A DNA stretch of 20,516 nt. Source: DATBMY01 sp036554605. GTDB lineage: Bacteria; Acidobacteriota; Blastocatellia; UBA7656. How positions within the stretch are numbered: the first letter of the stretch is position 1; each line of letters starts with the position of its first letter. Below the pieces are notes generated by a model. The model saw only the letters and a list, made by a program, of their open reading frames with translations, was not told the DNA's origin and did not search any database. A program made the translations under genes and the position numbers. Positions 8,068 to 14,807 of the stretch are shown here, in pieces. Location of the stretch: contig DATBMY010000276.1 of assembly GCA_036554605.1 (NCBI GenBank), positions 1 to 20,516 of the forward strand, written 5' to 3'.

Positions 8068-8921
8068 ACCCGGCCCAATTGCCCGCGCGCCCAGAACCGC
8101 AGCGCGTGCTTATGTGCGAGGTCGATTACTTCGACGTTGTCGACGTGAAGAACCCTTATATGGAAGGCAACATCGGCGCGGTCGATAAGGCGAGGGCGCG
8201 CGAGCAATGGGAGCGGCTGCGCCGAGCCTTCGAAGAGGCCGGCCACGAGGTGCTCACCATAGCGGGCGTAAAGGGGCTCGAAGACATGGTCTTTGCGGCC
8301 AATCAGGTGCTGCCTGGCATGAGCAGAGAAGGCACGCCTTACGTGCTGCTCAGCCGCATGTGTCACGCCTCGCGCCAGCGCGAAGTGGCGTATTACCGCG
8401 CGTGGTTCGAGCGGCGCGGCTATAAGGTCTATGAGCTGGCCGACGAGTCGGACCGCTTCGAAGGCCAGGGCGACGCCATATGGCATCCGGGCAAGCAGCT
8501 GCTGTGGGGGGGCTACGGGCAGCGGACCGGCATTAACGCCTACAGGCACATCTCCGAAGCGATCGATGCGCCGGTGATCGCCCTCGAATTAATCGACCCT
8601 TGCTTCTATCACCTCGACACCTGTTTTTGCGTGTTGCGAGAGGACGCGGTGATGGTATTTCCGGGAGCGTTCACCCGCGAGGGGCGCGAGATAATAGCGA
8701 AGATATTCCCTCGCGTGTTAGAAGTGAGCCGTCGCGAGGCGACCGACTACTTTGCCTGCAACGCGCACGCGCTCGACGGCAAGACGGTCATCATGCAGCG
8801 AGGGGCTCGCGAGACCGTGTCGCGGCTCGGCGCGCTCGGCTTTCGCGTCGTCGAAGTCGACACGGGCGAATTCCTCAAGAGCGGCGGCTCCGTCTTCTGC
8901 CTGAAGATGATGATCTACTGA
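8022..8921 (+). CDS. DDAH/amidinotransferase-family guanidino hydrolase
   Basis: This 299-residue member of the pentein superfamily acts on guanidino or ureido compounds such as methylated arginines, arginine or citrulline. The catalytic residues are visible: Glu147 and Asp151 in FEGQGDA, His197 in FYHLDT and Cys293 in SGGSVFC. The start CEVDYFDVVDVKNPYMEGN corresponds to the family's substrate-side block with an NPWM-like motif, and LEDMVFAANQ to DMVYAAN. The protein ends six residues after the nucleophile, as in its relatives. GGAG lies eight bases before the ATG, which is inside the preceding gene, so the pair is probably translationally coupled. DDAH would give citrulline and dimethylamine; arginine deiminase or another activity cannot be excluded. 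No signal peptide, so cytoplasmic. Confidence 0.87.
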   Translation: MPAQVISKVEELERLNPAQLPARPEPQRVLMCEVDYFDVVDVKNPYMEGNIGAVDKARAREQWERLRRAFEEAGHEVLTIAGVKGLEDMVFAANQVLPGMSREGTPYVLLSRMCHASRQREVAYYRAWFERRGYKVYELADESDRFEGQGDAIWHPGKQLLWGGYGQRTGINAYRHISEAIDAPVIALELIDPCFYHLDTCFCVLREDAVMVFPGAFTREGREIIAKIFPRVLEVSRREATDYFACNAHALDGKTVIMQRGARETVSRLGALGFRVVEVDTGEFLKSGGSVFCLKMMIY

Positions 8922-8999
8922 GCAGTGCCCGCCTTACAGGATGGGCTGGCTAGAATTCACGACGCCGACTCCGAGAAAACGGGGCGGGAAGGAGATGTT

Positions 9000-9053
9000 A
9001 TGAGTTCTGGTCTCAGCTTCGATCTACATGACCCCGACCTTGTCTCCCAGTAA
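9000..9053 (+). CDS. Possible 17-residue leader peptide
   Basis: GGAAGGAGA ends four bases before an ATG that opens a 17-codon frame (MSSGLSFDLHDPDLVSQ) closed by TAA. The ribosome site is stronger than that of many genes in the window. It lies 78 bases after the DDAH-like gene and 71 bases before the next gene, whose start codon is in a hairpin. No run of a single amino acid suggests classic attenuation. It could be a leader peptide, an unannotated microprotein or the remnant of a lost gene. Confidence 0.35.
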   Translation: MSSGLSFDLHDPDLVSQ

Positions 9054-9094
9054 GATCACCCACGTATAGGCGGCAGTCGAAAAAGTGCGAGCAG

Positions 9095-9134
9095 CGTCAT
9101 TCATAAAGCTGTTAGGATAGAGCTATGAATGACG
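9095..9134 (+). promoter_or_regulatory. Hairpin enclosing the ribosome site and start codon of the 96-aa gene
   Basis: Bases 9095-9105 pair with 9124-9134 (11 bp, no mismatch). After a two-base bulge, GCT at 9108-9110 pairs with AGC at 9121-9123. The ten-base loop 9111-9120 contains AGGA, the likely Shine-Dalgarno sequence, and the ATG at 9125 lies in the stem. Folding would hide the start codon, so translation could be controlled. A protein-binding DNA dyad is the alternative. Confidence 0.55.
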
Positions 9135-9415
9135 ACTACGAAATCTCAATATCTCGCGCGCCTGACGGCAAGTTGATCGTGACGGACGATCCGAATGTGC
9201 CCCTTGAGCCTGACTGTGTTGTGGAATCGCCCGAACAGGATTCGAGCATCGTCTTCATTCACCTTTATGTCATACATAAGGGCAGGCACGTGCCGGTCTG
9301 GTTCTGTCTGTCCGAGGAAACGGCTCAAAGCGATGATCTGGAGAGGATAATAGAAGAAAGAAGGCCGGAGATAGTTGAGGCAGTCAACAGGTGGGAGTCA
9401 AATCTCTCTCAATAG
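9125..9415 (+). CDS. Small acidic protein of unknown function (96 aa)
   Basis: This 96-residue soluble protein has no signal peptide or membrane segment. Its first half alternates strands and turns (YEISISRAPDGKLIVTDDPN, then SIVFIHLYVIHKGRHVPVWF) and its second half is a charged helix (DDLERIIEERRPEIVEAVNRW), suggesting a small alpha/beta domain. It is strongly acidic. AGGA at 9114-9117 lies seven bases before the ATG, inside the loop of the hairpin described for 9095-9134. I do not recognise the family. The frame uses ordinary codons for the region and ends about 85 bases before a separate promoter, so it is probably not in the next gene's operon. Confidence 0.7.
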   Translation: MNDDYEISISRAPDGKLIVTDDPNVPLEPDCVVESPEQDSSIVFIHLYVIHKGRHVPVWFCLSEETAQSDDLERIIEERRPEIVEAVNRWESNLSQ

Positions 9416-9499
9416 GCGCAAGGGCGCGGACTAACAACGCGCATAACAGATGACTCGACGCGAGCGCGAAGAGCCGGCTCCATATTATCGCGCCGCGCA

Positions 9500-9528
9500 T
9501 TGACAAGCTCCGGTGTAAAAGATAAAAA
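9500..9528 (+). promoter_or_regulatory. Sigma-70-type promoter of the secreted hydrolase
   Basis: A perfect -35 TTGACA (9500-9505) is separated by 17 bases from TAAAAA (9523-9528). The implied transcription start, near 9535, leaves a leader of about 25 bases with GGGGG before the ATG at 9560. Confidence 0.65.
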
Positions 9529-9559
9529 CGCCTTAAATTGTGATCGGGGGTGACGCGCT

Positions 9560-11128
9560 ATGAAATTACGAAAGGCGAGACTGAGAGCCCTTTGGTTATG
9601 CGGTTTGTCCATCGCCCTGGCGGCAACGCCCACAACCTCCGCTTCTTATGATGCGCTGGCGGATCAAAATAAAGCGCCTTCTCAAGCCGTCTCAAGAAAG
9701 GCCGGCGAAGTCGTAATAGAAGAATCATCATTCACCATGCCCGCGACCGGGACGGTTCCATTCGAGATAGGGACGTTGTATGTGCCGGAAAACCGCGCCG
9801 ACCCTAAAAGCCGCATCATCGGTGTGGGGTTTGCGCGCTTCCGCGCTCTTGAGCCCACAGCCGCTCCGCCGACGTTTCATCTCCCCGGCGGTCCCGGCTC
9901 GTCCTTATTAACAGGATTGCGAGAGAACCAGTCCAGGTTAAATCAAGTGAGCCTCTATCGCCGCGTGGGAGATGTGGTTTTCGTCGACCAGCGTGGCTTC
10001 AGCGAGCGCGGCGATATATTGAAATTCAAATATCGCACGAAGGATCAGCCGCTCGATCAGCCGGGCAGCCTTGAGCGCTCTAGCGCGGTCTTCGCCGAGG
10101 TGGCCCGCGCCGCTGCAGCCGATTTCGCCGCAAGGGGGATCGACCTCCGGGGCTATACCGTTAAAGAATGCGCTGACGATGTCAATGATCTAAGAAAAGC
10201 CCTTGGCTACGAGAAGATCACGCTCGTGGGAACCAGCTTCGGATCGCAGTGGAGCTTTGCCGTAATGCGCCGCCACCCTGAGATCGTAGCGCGGGCGCTG
10301 CTTTCAGGCGTAGAGCCTCTCGATTACGGGTATGACATGCCTTCGCATGTTTTTGCCGCGGTGCAGCGCATGTGGTGGGAGGCCGAGAAAGACCCGCGCA
10401 TCAAGCCATACCTGCCGCCGGGCGGATTGCGGGCGGCTGCGCGCGAGGTCTTGCGCCGGCTAGATAGCGCGCCCGTCAAGGTCCAGGTTAAAGTGAAAGA
10501 CCCGAATACCGGCCAGATGCCCACGGTCACCCTCGGGCGAGAAGATTTCCAGAGAGACGCTTTAACAAGAGGGATCGCCGGGCCCGCCTTTCTTCTTTCG
10601 ATCTACCACGAGCGTTATGACCTGTGGGCATTATCTGTGCTTGCGCAGCGGCGCGGGCGGGAAGCCGAGGGCCCGGTCATCGGCGCGTTGATCGATACGA
10701 GCCTCGGCGTCACCCCGCGCCGCGAATACCTGCTGAGGACGGACCCGGCGACGGAGTTTTTAGGCCAGTGGAATTTCAATAGCTATCTGGCGACCGCCGA
10801 CATCTGGCCAAGCCCCGACGTGGGCGACGAGTTTCGCACGGAGATTGTGAGCCCCATACCGGTAGTCTTCGCGCAGGGCGATTGGGATACGTCAACTCCA
10901 GTGGAGAATACCTTGAACATCGCGCCCTATTTCCCGAACGGGCGGGTATTGATTGCGGTGCATGGTGGACACGGAGTCTTAGAGCCCATATCCCGGCACC
11001 TGCCTGATGTGATGAACGTGCTGCTTGAATTCCTGCGGACCGGCAGCACGACAAACGTGCCGGCGCGCGTCATGCTGCCGGCCCCGAAGTTTGGCGTGCC
11101 GGACTTCCCCGTGCCGGCTTCGAGATGA
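9560..11128 (+). CDS. Secreted alpha/beta hydrolase, peptidase S33 (tripeptidyl aminopeptidase-like)
   Basis: This 522-residue exported serine hydrolase probably cleaves N-terminal residues from peptides outside the cytoplasm. Residues 1-28 are a signal peptide (KLRKARLRAL, then WLCGLSIALAA). The oxyanion loop LPGGPGSS is at 108-115, the nucleophile elbow VGTSFGS puts Ser at 226, GDWDTSTP gives Asp443 as the likely acid, and HGGHG gives His471. All three triad residues are in the order and spacing of family S33, with a cap domain at roughly 255-400. VFVDQRGFSERG at 140-151 matches the family's DxRG block. The length fits secreted tripeptidyl aminopeptidases. It has its own promoter. Esterase activity is an alternative, since the fold does not fix the substrate. 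Confidence 0.88.
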   Translation: MKLRKARLRALWLCGLSIALAATPTTSASYDALADQNKAPSQAVSRKAGEVVIEESSFTMPATGTVPFEIGTLYVPENRADPKSRIIGVGFARFRALEPTAAPPTFHLPGGPGSSLLTGLRENQSRLNQVSLYRRVGDVVFVDQRGFSERGDILKFKYRTKDQPLDQPGSLERSSAVFAEVARAAAADFAARGIDLRGYTVKECADDVNDLRKALGYEKITLVGTSFGSQWSFAVMRRHPEIVARALLSGVEPLDYGYDMPSHVFAAVQRMWWEAEKDPRIKPYLPPGGLRAAAREVLRRLDSAPVKVQVKVKDPNTGQMPTVTLGREDFQRDALTRGIAGPAFLLSIYHERYDLWALSVLAQRRGREAEGPVIGALIDTSLGVTPRREYLLRTDPATEFLGQWNFNSYLATADIWPSPDVGDEFRTEIVSPIPVVFAQGDWDTSTPVENTLNIAPYFPNGRVLIAVHGGHGVLEPISRHLPDVMNVLLEFLRTGSTTNVPARVMLPAPKFGVPDFPVPASR

Positions 11129-11131
11129 CTG

Positions 11132-11144
11132 TGGTAAATTACCA
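11132..11144. promoter_or_regulatory. Near-perfect palindrome upstream of the Kam-like gene
   Basis: TGGTAA-A-TTACCA is a 13-base dyad just after the hydrolase stop codon and about 50 bases before the methyltransferase. It may be an operator; no flanking promoter is convincing. Confidence 0.3.
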
Positions 11145-11195
11145 GTGGCAATCTACATTCTTTTAGAAAGGTACTCTTCATGCTAAAGGTAATTC

Positions 11196-11864
11196 GTGGC
11201 AGCACTATCTGATAACTTGATCGACAAGCCTTCCAGCGGCTTATCGCCCCTTACCGGCGAAGGGATTGTGATCGATATAGGGACCGGGGACGGTCTTTTT
11301 GCGTACCAGTGCGCCCGCCAGAACCCGGAGAAGTTTTACATAGGGATAGATGCGAACGCTCGCCCGCTGGAGAAGCTGTCACGGAAGATCGATCGCAAGC
11401 CCTCGAAAGGGGGCTTGCCGAATCTGCTCTTCATACAGGCGGCGGTCGAAGATCTTCCTCCCGAGCTTGATGAAGTGGCCGACGAGCTTCACGTACACTT
11501 TCCCTGGGGGAGCCTGCTCGGGGCCGTCGCCAGCGGAGATGAAAAGGTGCTCGAAAGCCTGAGGAGGCTCTGCTCGCCCGGATGCCTGTTGGAAATCCTG
11601 ATCGGAGTCGACCCCGAGCGGGACCGCTCTGAACTAGAGCGGCTCGGGCTGAAGCCGCTCGCGACCGGGTATTTAGAAGACGAGCTGATACCCCGGTATG
11701 AGGCCGCCGGATTTGAGGTGCTCGATAGCGGCGTGCTCGGCCAATCCGAATGGTCGAAGATCAATACTTCCTGGGCCAGGCGGTTAAAAGGAAACGAAGG
11801 GCGAAAGGTAATCTTCATTTTGGGGCGCGCGACTGTCGCGCATAATCGAAGGGAGGAAGAATAA
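11196..11864 (+). CDS. Kam/NpmA-family 16S rRNA (adenine-1408-N1) methyltransferase-like protein
   Basis: This 222-residue SAM-dependent methyltransferase resembles KamB and NpmA throughout. The SAM motif IDIGTGDG is at 26-33 and the ribose-binding Asp at 52. The rRNA-facing basic loop RKPSKGGLPNLLF is at 67-79. FPWGSLL at 102-108 and TSWARRL at 191-197 place Trp104 and Trp193 where the family's two tryptophans clamp the flipped A1408. Methylating A1408 in the ribosomal A site gives aminoglycoside resistance; whether this copy is active is unknown. The frame begins at GTG 11196, with AAAGGT five bases before it. An ATG at 11180 in another frame, with its own AAAGGT, encodes MLKVIRGSTI, which resembles the NpmA N terminus, so the gene may carry a +1 frameshift. 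It overlaps the next gene by one base. Confidence 0.85.
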   Translation: MAALSDNLIDKPSSGLSPLTGEGIVIDIGTGDGLFAYQCARQNPEKFYIGIDANARPLEKLSRKIDRKPSKGGLPNLLFIQAAVEDLPPELDEVADELHVHFPWGSLLGAVASGDEKVLESLRRLCSPGCLLEILIGVDPERDRSELERLGLKPLATGYLEDELIPRYEAAGFEVLDSGVLGQSEWSKINTSWARRLKGNEGRKVIFILGRATVAHNRREEE

Positions 11865-12166
11865 TGCTGGCCGGCAAACCCTGGGACGAATGGATCGCTC
11901 AGTACGCGAAGAGCCATCAACATCCGGTGAACAGAACCTGTCATACGATTGGCATCCCTCTGATTGCCGCCTCAATCCCGCTGTTTCTGCTCGGGCTATT
12001 CGTGCCGGGGGTGTGGATTGTCGCGGCGGCAATGTTTATCATCGGCTGGGTATTTCAGTTCGTTGGCCACTGGTTCGAAGGCAAGCCGCCCGAATTCTTC
12101 AGCGACTGGCGATTCCTGTTCGTCGGTCTGAGATGGTGGTTTGCCAAAATAAGCGGCCGCGTTTAA
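11864..12166 (+). CDS. Mpo1-like / DUF962 membrane protein
   Basis: This 100-residue membrane protein belongs to the family of yeast Mpo1, an iron-dependent dioxygenase for 2-hydroxy fatty acids. The motif HQHPVNRTCHTIGIP at 18-32 gives His18, His20, Asn23 and His27, and QFVGHWFEGKPP at 65-76 gives His69 and Glu72; these are the conserved metal-site blocks. Two hydrophobic segments lie between them (PLIAASIPLFLLGLF and VWIVAAAMFIIGWVF). The start overlaps the methyltransferase stop as TAATG, and GGGAGG lies about ten bases upstream, so the two are coupled. Bacterial members usually have no assigned substrate; fatty-acid alpha-oxidation is a guess from the yeast protein. Confidence 0.88.
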   Translation: MLAGKPWDEWIAQYAKSHQHPVNRTCHTIGIPLIAASIPLFLLGLFVPGVWIVAAAMFIIGWVFQFVGHWFEGKPPEFFSDWRFLFVGLRWWFAKISGRV

Positions 12167-12216
12167 TAAGGGCGAAAGCAGACTTCCGTCGCGCTCACCA
12201 GTAGCAGGCTCTCCGC

Positions 12217-12792
12217 ATGGCTAATCAAGCCTCTGCCAGGACACAAAAACTTTTTCGCAATCACTTCGTCGACGAGTTCTGCGCGTCTGAAACGCTCGGT
12301 CGTTTATGCGCTTTAGACGATCATATTCTCGAAAGAGTAGCCAACCTCGACGAGCGGCTGTTGGTTGAAAGGCATAGAGCGAATAGCCAGATCATCAAGC
12401 TCATAAGAAAACGGGCTCAAAGCAGCGATGAGATGGCGGGGTTCTATATACTTTATCCGATCAATCGCGAGTGCGAAGAGTTTATAGAGAGCGGCGTCAT
12501 ATTAAGAAGCCGGCAGATAACGACCGATCATATATGTAAAGATTTCAAGGAGGCCGCCTCGCTATACCTCTCGATGGTCTATGGCAAAAGCAGGCAGGCT
12601 CAAGGATACCTGATTTATCTTCTCTACAGAGATATGAGAAGGATCATAAGGGCAAACAACAAGGTAAAAGCCATATACGTCAGACCGGTAACGGAAGCGG
12701 GGTTTCAGGTAGTCGAGAGACATGCTTTCAAGCGGTTTAGAGAAGGCTCGGGGATTTATCGAAGGATTGTCTTGCCGGAAGACCTGGCTTGA
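12217..12792 (+). CDS. Possible GNAT-type acetyltransferase (191 aa)
   Basis: This 191-residue soluble protein has a pattern compatible with the GNAT fold: a long N-terminal helix (LDERLLVERHRANSQIIKLIRKR), strand AGFYILYPI at 74-82, strand SLYLSMVYG at 115-123, then the turn and helix QAQGYLIYLLYRDMRR, close to the Q-x-x-G-x-A acetyl-CoA loop but with Leu at the last place. The end, IYVRPVTEAGFQVVERHAFKRF, looks like the usual strand plus helix before a GF motif. No family name can be given with certainty. It follows DUF962 by 50 bases, has a weak ribosome site and ends in a strong terminator. Codons AGA, AGG and ATA are more frequent than in neighbours, which may hint at a different history. 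Confidence 0.6.
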   Translation: MANQASARTQKLFRNHFVDEFCASETLGRLCALDDHILERVANLDERLLVERHRANSQIIKLIRKRAQSSDEMAGFYILYPINRECEEFIESGVILRSRQITTDHICKDFKEAASLYLSMVYGKSRQAQGYLIYLLYRDMRRIIRANNKVKAIYVRPVTEAGFQVVERHAFKRFREGSGIYRRIVLPEDLA

Positions 12793-12800
12793 TAAAGAAA

Positions 12801-12833
12801 AAAGCGCCCGGTCTCTTTATAGCCGGGCGCTTT
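12801..12833. terminator. Bidirectional terminator between convergent genes
   Basis: AAAGCGCCCGG pairs with CCGGGCGCTTT (11 bp, perfect) around an 11-base loop. A/T-rich bases flank both sides. It lies 8 bases after the plus-strand stop and 23 bases after the minus-strand stop. Confidence 0.85.
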
Positions 12834-12856
12834 GAAAGCCTATGCTAAAGCCCGCG

Positions 12857-13330
12857 CTATCTTATCTGGCGCAGGTTGAATGCCACTGCCAGACGGTTCA
12901 GATCGGCGCGAAGCAGCATCCACTGTCGCTCCGCCACCGGGCCCATTCGCCTGTTGCGCATGACGGTGTTAATCCTCTCGCCGGATTGCATAGCGTTCCA
13001 CAAAGCCGAACGCATCGCGTTGTAGTTGCCGGTCCGGTTCAGATGCACGCGCATCAGGTTGAGCTGTCTCTCCATCTGCGCCGCAAACACGTTCAGGCGG
13101 TCCTCCCTGAAGGTCCCTTCCAGGCGGCTCCTGTCGAGTGCCCGGTCGAACGTATTCACGAAGTAATTACTGCGGCTTTCGGCCTGGCGAATCAACCGGT
13201 CAATATTCACCCTGCTATATTGCTGGGATCTAAAAGGCCAGCGCGCCTGCGCAAAGCTCGGTGTTGCCAATGCCAAAAACATGCAGCCAACTATTATTGC
13301 CGTAAATGGTTTTAGTAATTTATTTCTCAT
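12857..13330 (-). CDS. Small secreted helical protein (157 aa)
   Basis: This 157-residue exported protein has a clear signal peptide (MRNKLLKPF, then TAIIVGCMFLALATPSFA) with probable cleavage after SFA near residue 27. The mature part is almost all predicted helix, rich in Arg, Asn and Leu with little Lys (for example VFAAQMERQLNLMRVHL), suggesting a periplasmic helical bundle. There are no cysteines after the signal peptide, no metal motif and no membrane anchor. AAGGAGGAA lies five bases before the ATG. A sigma-54 promoter about 40 bases upstream of the start suggests tightly switched expression. I do not recognise the family. A similar small secreted helical protein is encoded at 16186-16713, without obvious sequence identity. 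Confidence 0.82.
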   Translation of the reverse strand: MRNKLLKPFTAIIVGCMFLALATPSFAQARWPFRSQQYSRVNIDRLIRQAESRSNYFVNTFDRALDRSRLEGTFREDRLNVFAAQMERQLNLMRVHLNRTGNYNAMRSALWNAMQSGERINTVMRNRRMGPVAERQWMLLRADLNRLAVAFNLRQIR

Positions 13331-13380
13331 AGCGGTTCCTCCTTCGGCGCAACGATTTCATTTGCGCCATACTTATAGCT

Positions 13381-13397
13381 GGCAAATCCAGTGCCAG
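13381..13397 (-). promoter_or_regulatory. Sigma-54 (RpoN) -24/-12 promoter
   Basis: Read on the minus strand, CTGGCACT-GGAT-TTGCC matches the sigma-54 core TGGCAC-N5-TTGC exactly, with GG (13395/13394) and GC (13383/13382) ten bases apart. The implied start of transcription is near 13370, about 40 bases before the ATG at 13330. Confidence 0.72.
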
Positions 13398-13477
13398 TCC
13401 TCAACATTACGTTTGACGCTTTTTGAGCGCACTGTGTTGGCCGTGGAAATTAGAGAGTACGAGAGTAGACCGAAAGT

Positions 13478-13509
13478 GTATGCAATTAACCCGGACACGT
13501 TTTGCATAC
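13478..13509. promoter_or_regulatory. Inverted repeat, candidate enhancer-binding site
   Basis: GTATGCAA and TTGCATAC are exact inverted repeats separated by 16 bases. The centre lies about 120 bases upstream of the predicted sigma-54 transcription start, within the usual distance of bacterial enhancer-binding proteins. The binding protein is unknown. Confidence 0.45.
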
Positions 13510-13592
13510 GCTGGCGATAGTGGCGGCTAGAGGATACCAGGTAAATTAATTTATGTAAGGATTACAACCGAGCTGGCACGAGGGTGGATTGT

Positions 13593-13621
13593 GCGGGGAC
13601 GCACGAGCAGTGCATCCCCGC
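13593..13621. terminator. GC-rich hairpin after the zinc dehydrogenase gene
   Basis: GCGGGGA pairs with TCCCCGC; after one C-A mismatch, GCAC pairs with GTGC around loop GAGCA. It lies 8 bases past the dehydrogenase stop. There is no U-run, so it may be a weak terminator or an RNA-stabilising structure. Confidence 0.4.
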
Positions 13622-13628
13622 GGAGCTG

Positions 13629-14807
13629 TTAATGAACACCGGGCTTGAGCACTACTTTAACGCACTCGTCCTCCTTGTTCAGGAAGGTGTCATACCCTTC
13701 AGGCGCGTCGTCAAGCGACATGGTATGGGTGATGATAAAGGTCGGATCGATCTCTCCTTTCTTTATCCTCTCAAGCAGCGGCTTCATATAGTGCTGGACG
13801 TGACACTGCCCGCTCCTGATCGTGAGCGAGCGGTTCATAATGGAACCCATTGGGAACTTGTCTATGAACCCGGCATAGACCCCTATGACTGAAACCGTCC
13901 CGCCGTTGCCGCAGGCCAGTATCGCTTCGCGCAAGGCGTGCGGGCGGTCCGTCTCCAGCATCATCGCCTGCTTCGCCCGGTCGTAAGCGCCGAGCAATCC
14001 CGGCTTGTGCGCTTCCATGCCGACGGCATCTATGCAGGCATCCGGCCCCCGGCCCGCGGTCATCTCTTTGAGCGCTTCGAGCACGTTGACCTCTTCATAG
14101 TTTATCGTCTCCGCGCCGGCCTTCTCGCGCGCCATGCGAAGCCGGTAAGGGAACCGGTCAATCGCGATCACGCGCTCCGCGCCGAGCAGGTAAGCGCTCG
14201 CGATGGCGAACTGGCCTACGGGCCCGCACCCCCAGACTGCGATGACGTCGCCCGGCTTGATGTTGCACATCTCCGCGCCCATGTAGCCCGTGGGAAGGAT
14301 GTCGGATAGAAAGAGCACTTGCTCATCCGTCAATCCGTTCTCGATCTTTATCGGGCCGACATCGGCGAACGGGACGCGCGCGTATTCGGCCTGGCCTCCG
14401 GCATACCCGCCCGTCAGGTGCGAGTACCCGAATATGCCCGCTGGCGAATAGCCCATAAACTTCTCGGCGAGCCATGCGTTCGGGTTGGAGTTCTCGCAAA
14501 GAGAAAACAGCTCCTGCTTGCAATGCCAGCAGTTGCCGCAGGAGATCGGGAAGGGGACGACCACGCGGTCGCCCACTTTCAAGTTTTTAACCTGGCGGCC
14601 GACTTCGACCACTTCGCCCATGAACTCGTGGCCCAGCACGTCGCCCGGCTCCATAGCCGGGACGAATCCGTTGTAAAGATGCAGGTCCGAGCCGCATATA
14701 GCCGTCGAAGTGATTCGCACAATCGCGTCGCGCTGATTTAGTATTTTCGGATCGGGCACATCCCGCACCTCCACCGTCTTTTTATTCATCCAACAGGTAG
14801 CTCTCAT
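13629..14807 (-). CDS. Zinc-dependent alcohol dehydrogenase, formaldehyde-dehydrogenase-like
   Basis: This 392-residue medium-chain dehydrogenase oxidises an alcohol or aldehyde hydrate with NAD. The catalytic-zinc ligands Cys38 (AICGSDLH), His60 and Glu61 (LGHEFMGEV) and Asp169 are present. The structural-zinc cysteines are 90, 93, 96 and 104 (SCGNCWHCKQELFSLC). The nucleotide loop GCGPVG is at 193-198. The Asp169 zinc ligand and the long segment at 110-150 (WLAEKFMGYSPAGIFGYSH) are marks of the glutathione-independent formaldehyde dehydrogenase branch. The substrate is not certain. AAGGAGGAA lies just before the ATG, which overlaps the upstream gene's stop as ATGA, so both genes are coupled in one operon. 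Cytoplasmic, and complete at both ends. Confidence 0.92.
   Translation of the reverse strand: MRATCWMNKKTVEVRDVPDPKILNQRDAIVRITSTAICGSDLHLYNGFVPAMEPGDVLGHEFMGEVVEVGRQVKNLKVGDRVVVPFPISCGNCWHCKQELFSLCENSNPNAWLAEKFMGYSPAGIFGYSHLTGGYAGGQAEYARVPFADVGPIKIENGLTDEQVLFLSDILPTGYMGAEMCNIKPGDVIAVWGCGPVGQFAIASAYLLGAERVIAIDRFPYRLRMAREKAGAETINYEEVNVLEALKEMTAGRGPDACIDAVGMEAHKPGLLGAYDRAKQAMMLETDRPHALREAILACGNGGTVSVIGVYAGFIDKFPMGSIMNRSLTIRSGQCHVQHYMKPLLERIKKGEIDPTFIITHTMSLDDAPEGYDTFLNKEDECVKVVLKPGVH

Noticed and set aside
7824..8549. 241-codon minus-strand frame opposite the cDPG-synthetase and DDAH genes
   Set aside because: It spans the overlap of two genes with clear catalytic motifs and has no recognisable domain.
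13574..13596. TGGCACG resembling a second sigma-54 promoter
   Set aside because: The -24 half is perfect, but no TTGC follows five bases later; the GC dinucleotide is too far downstream.
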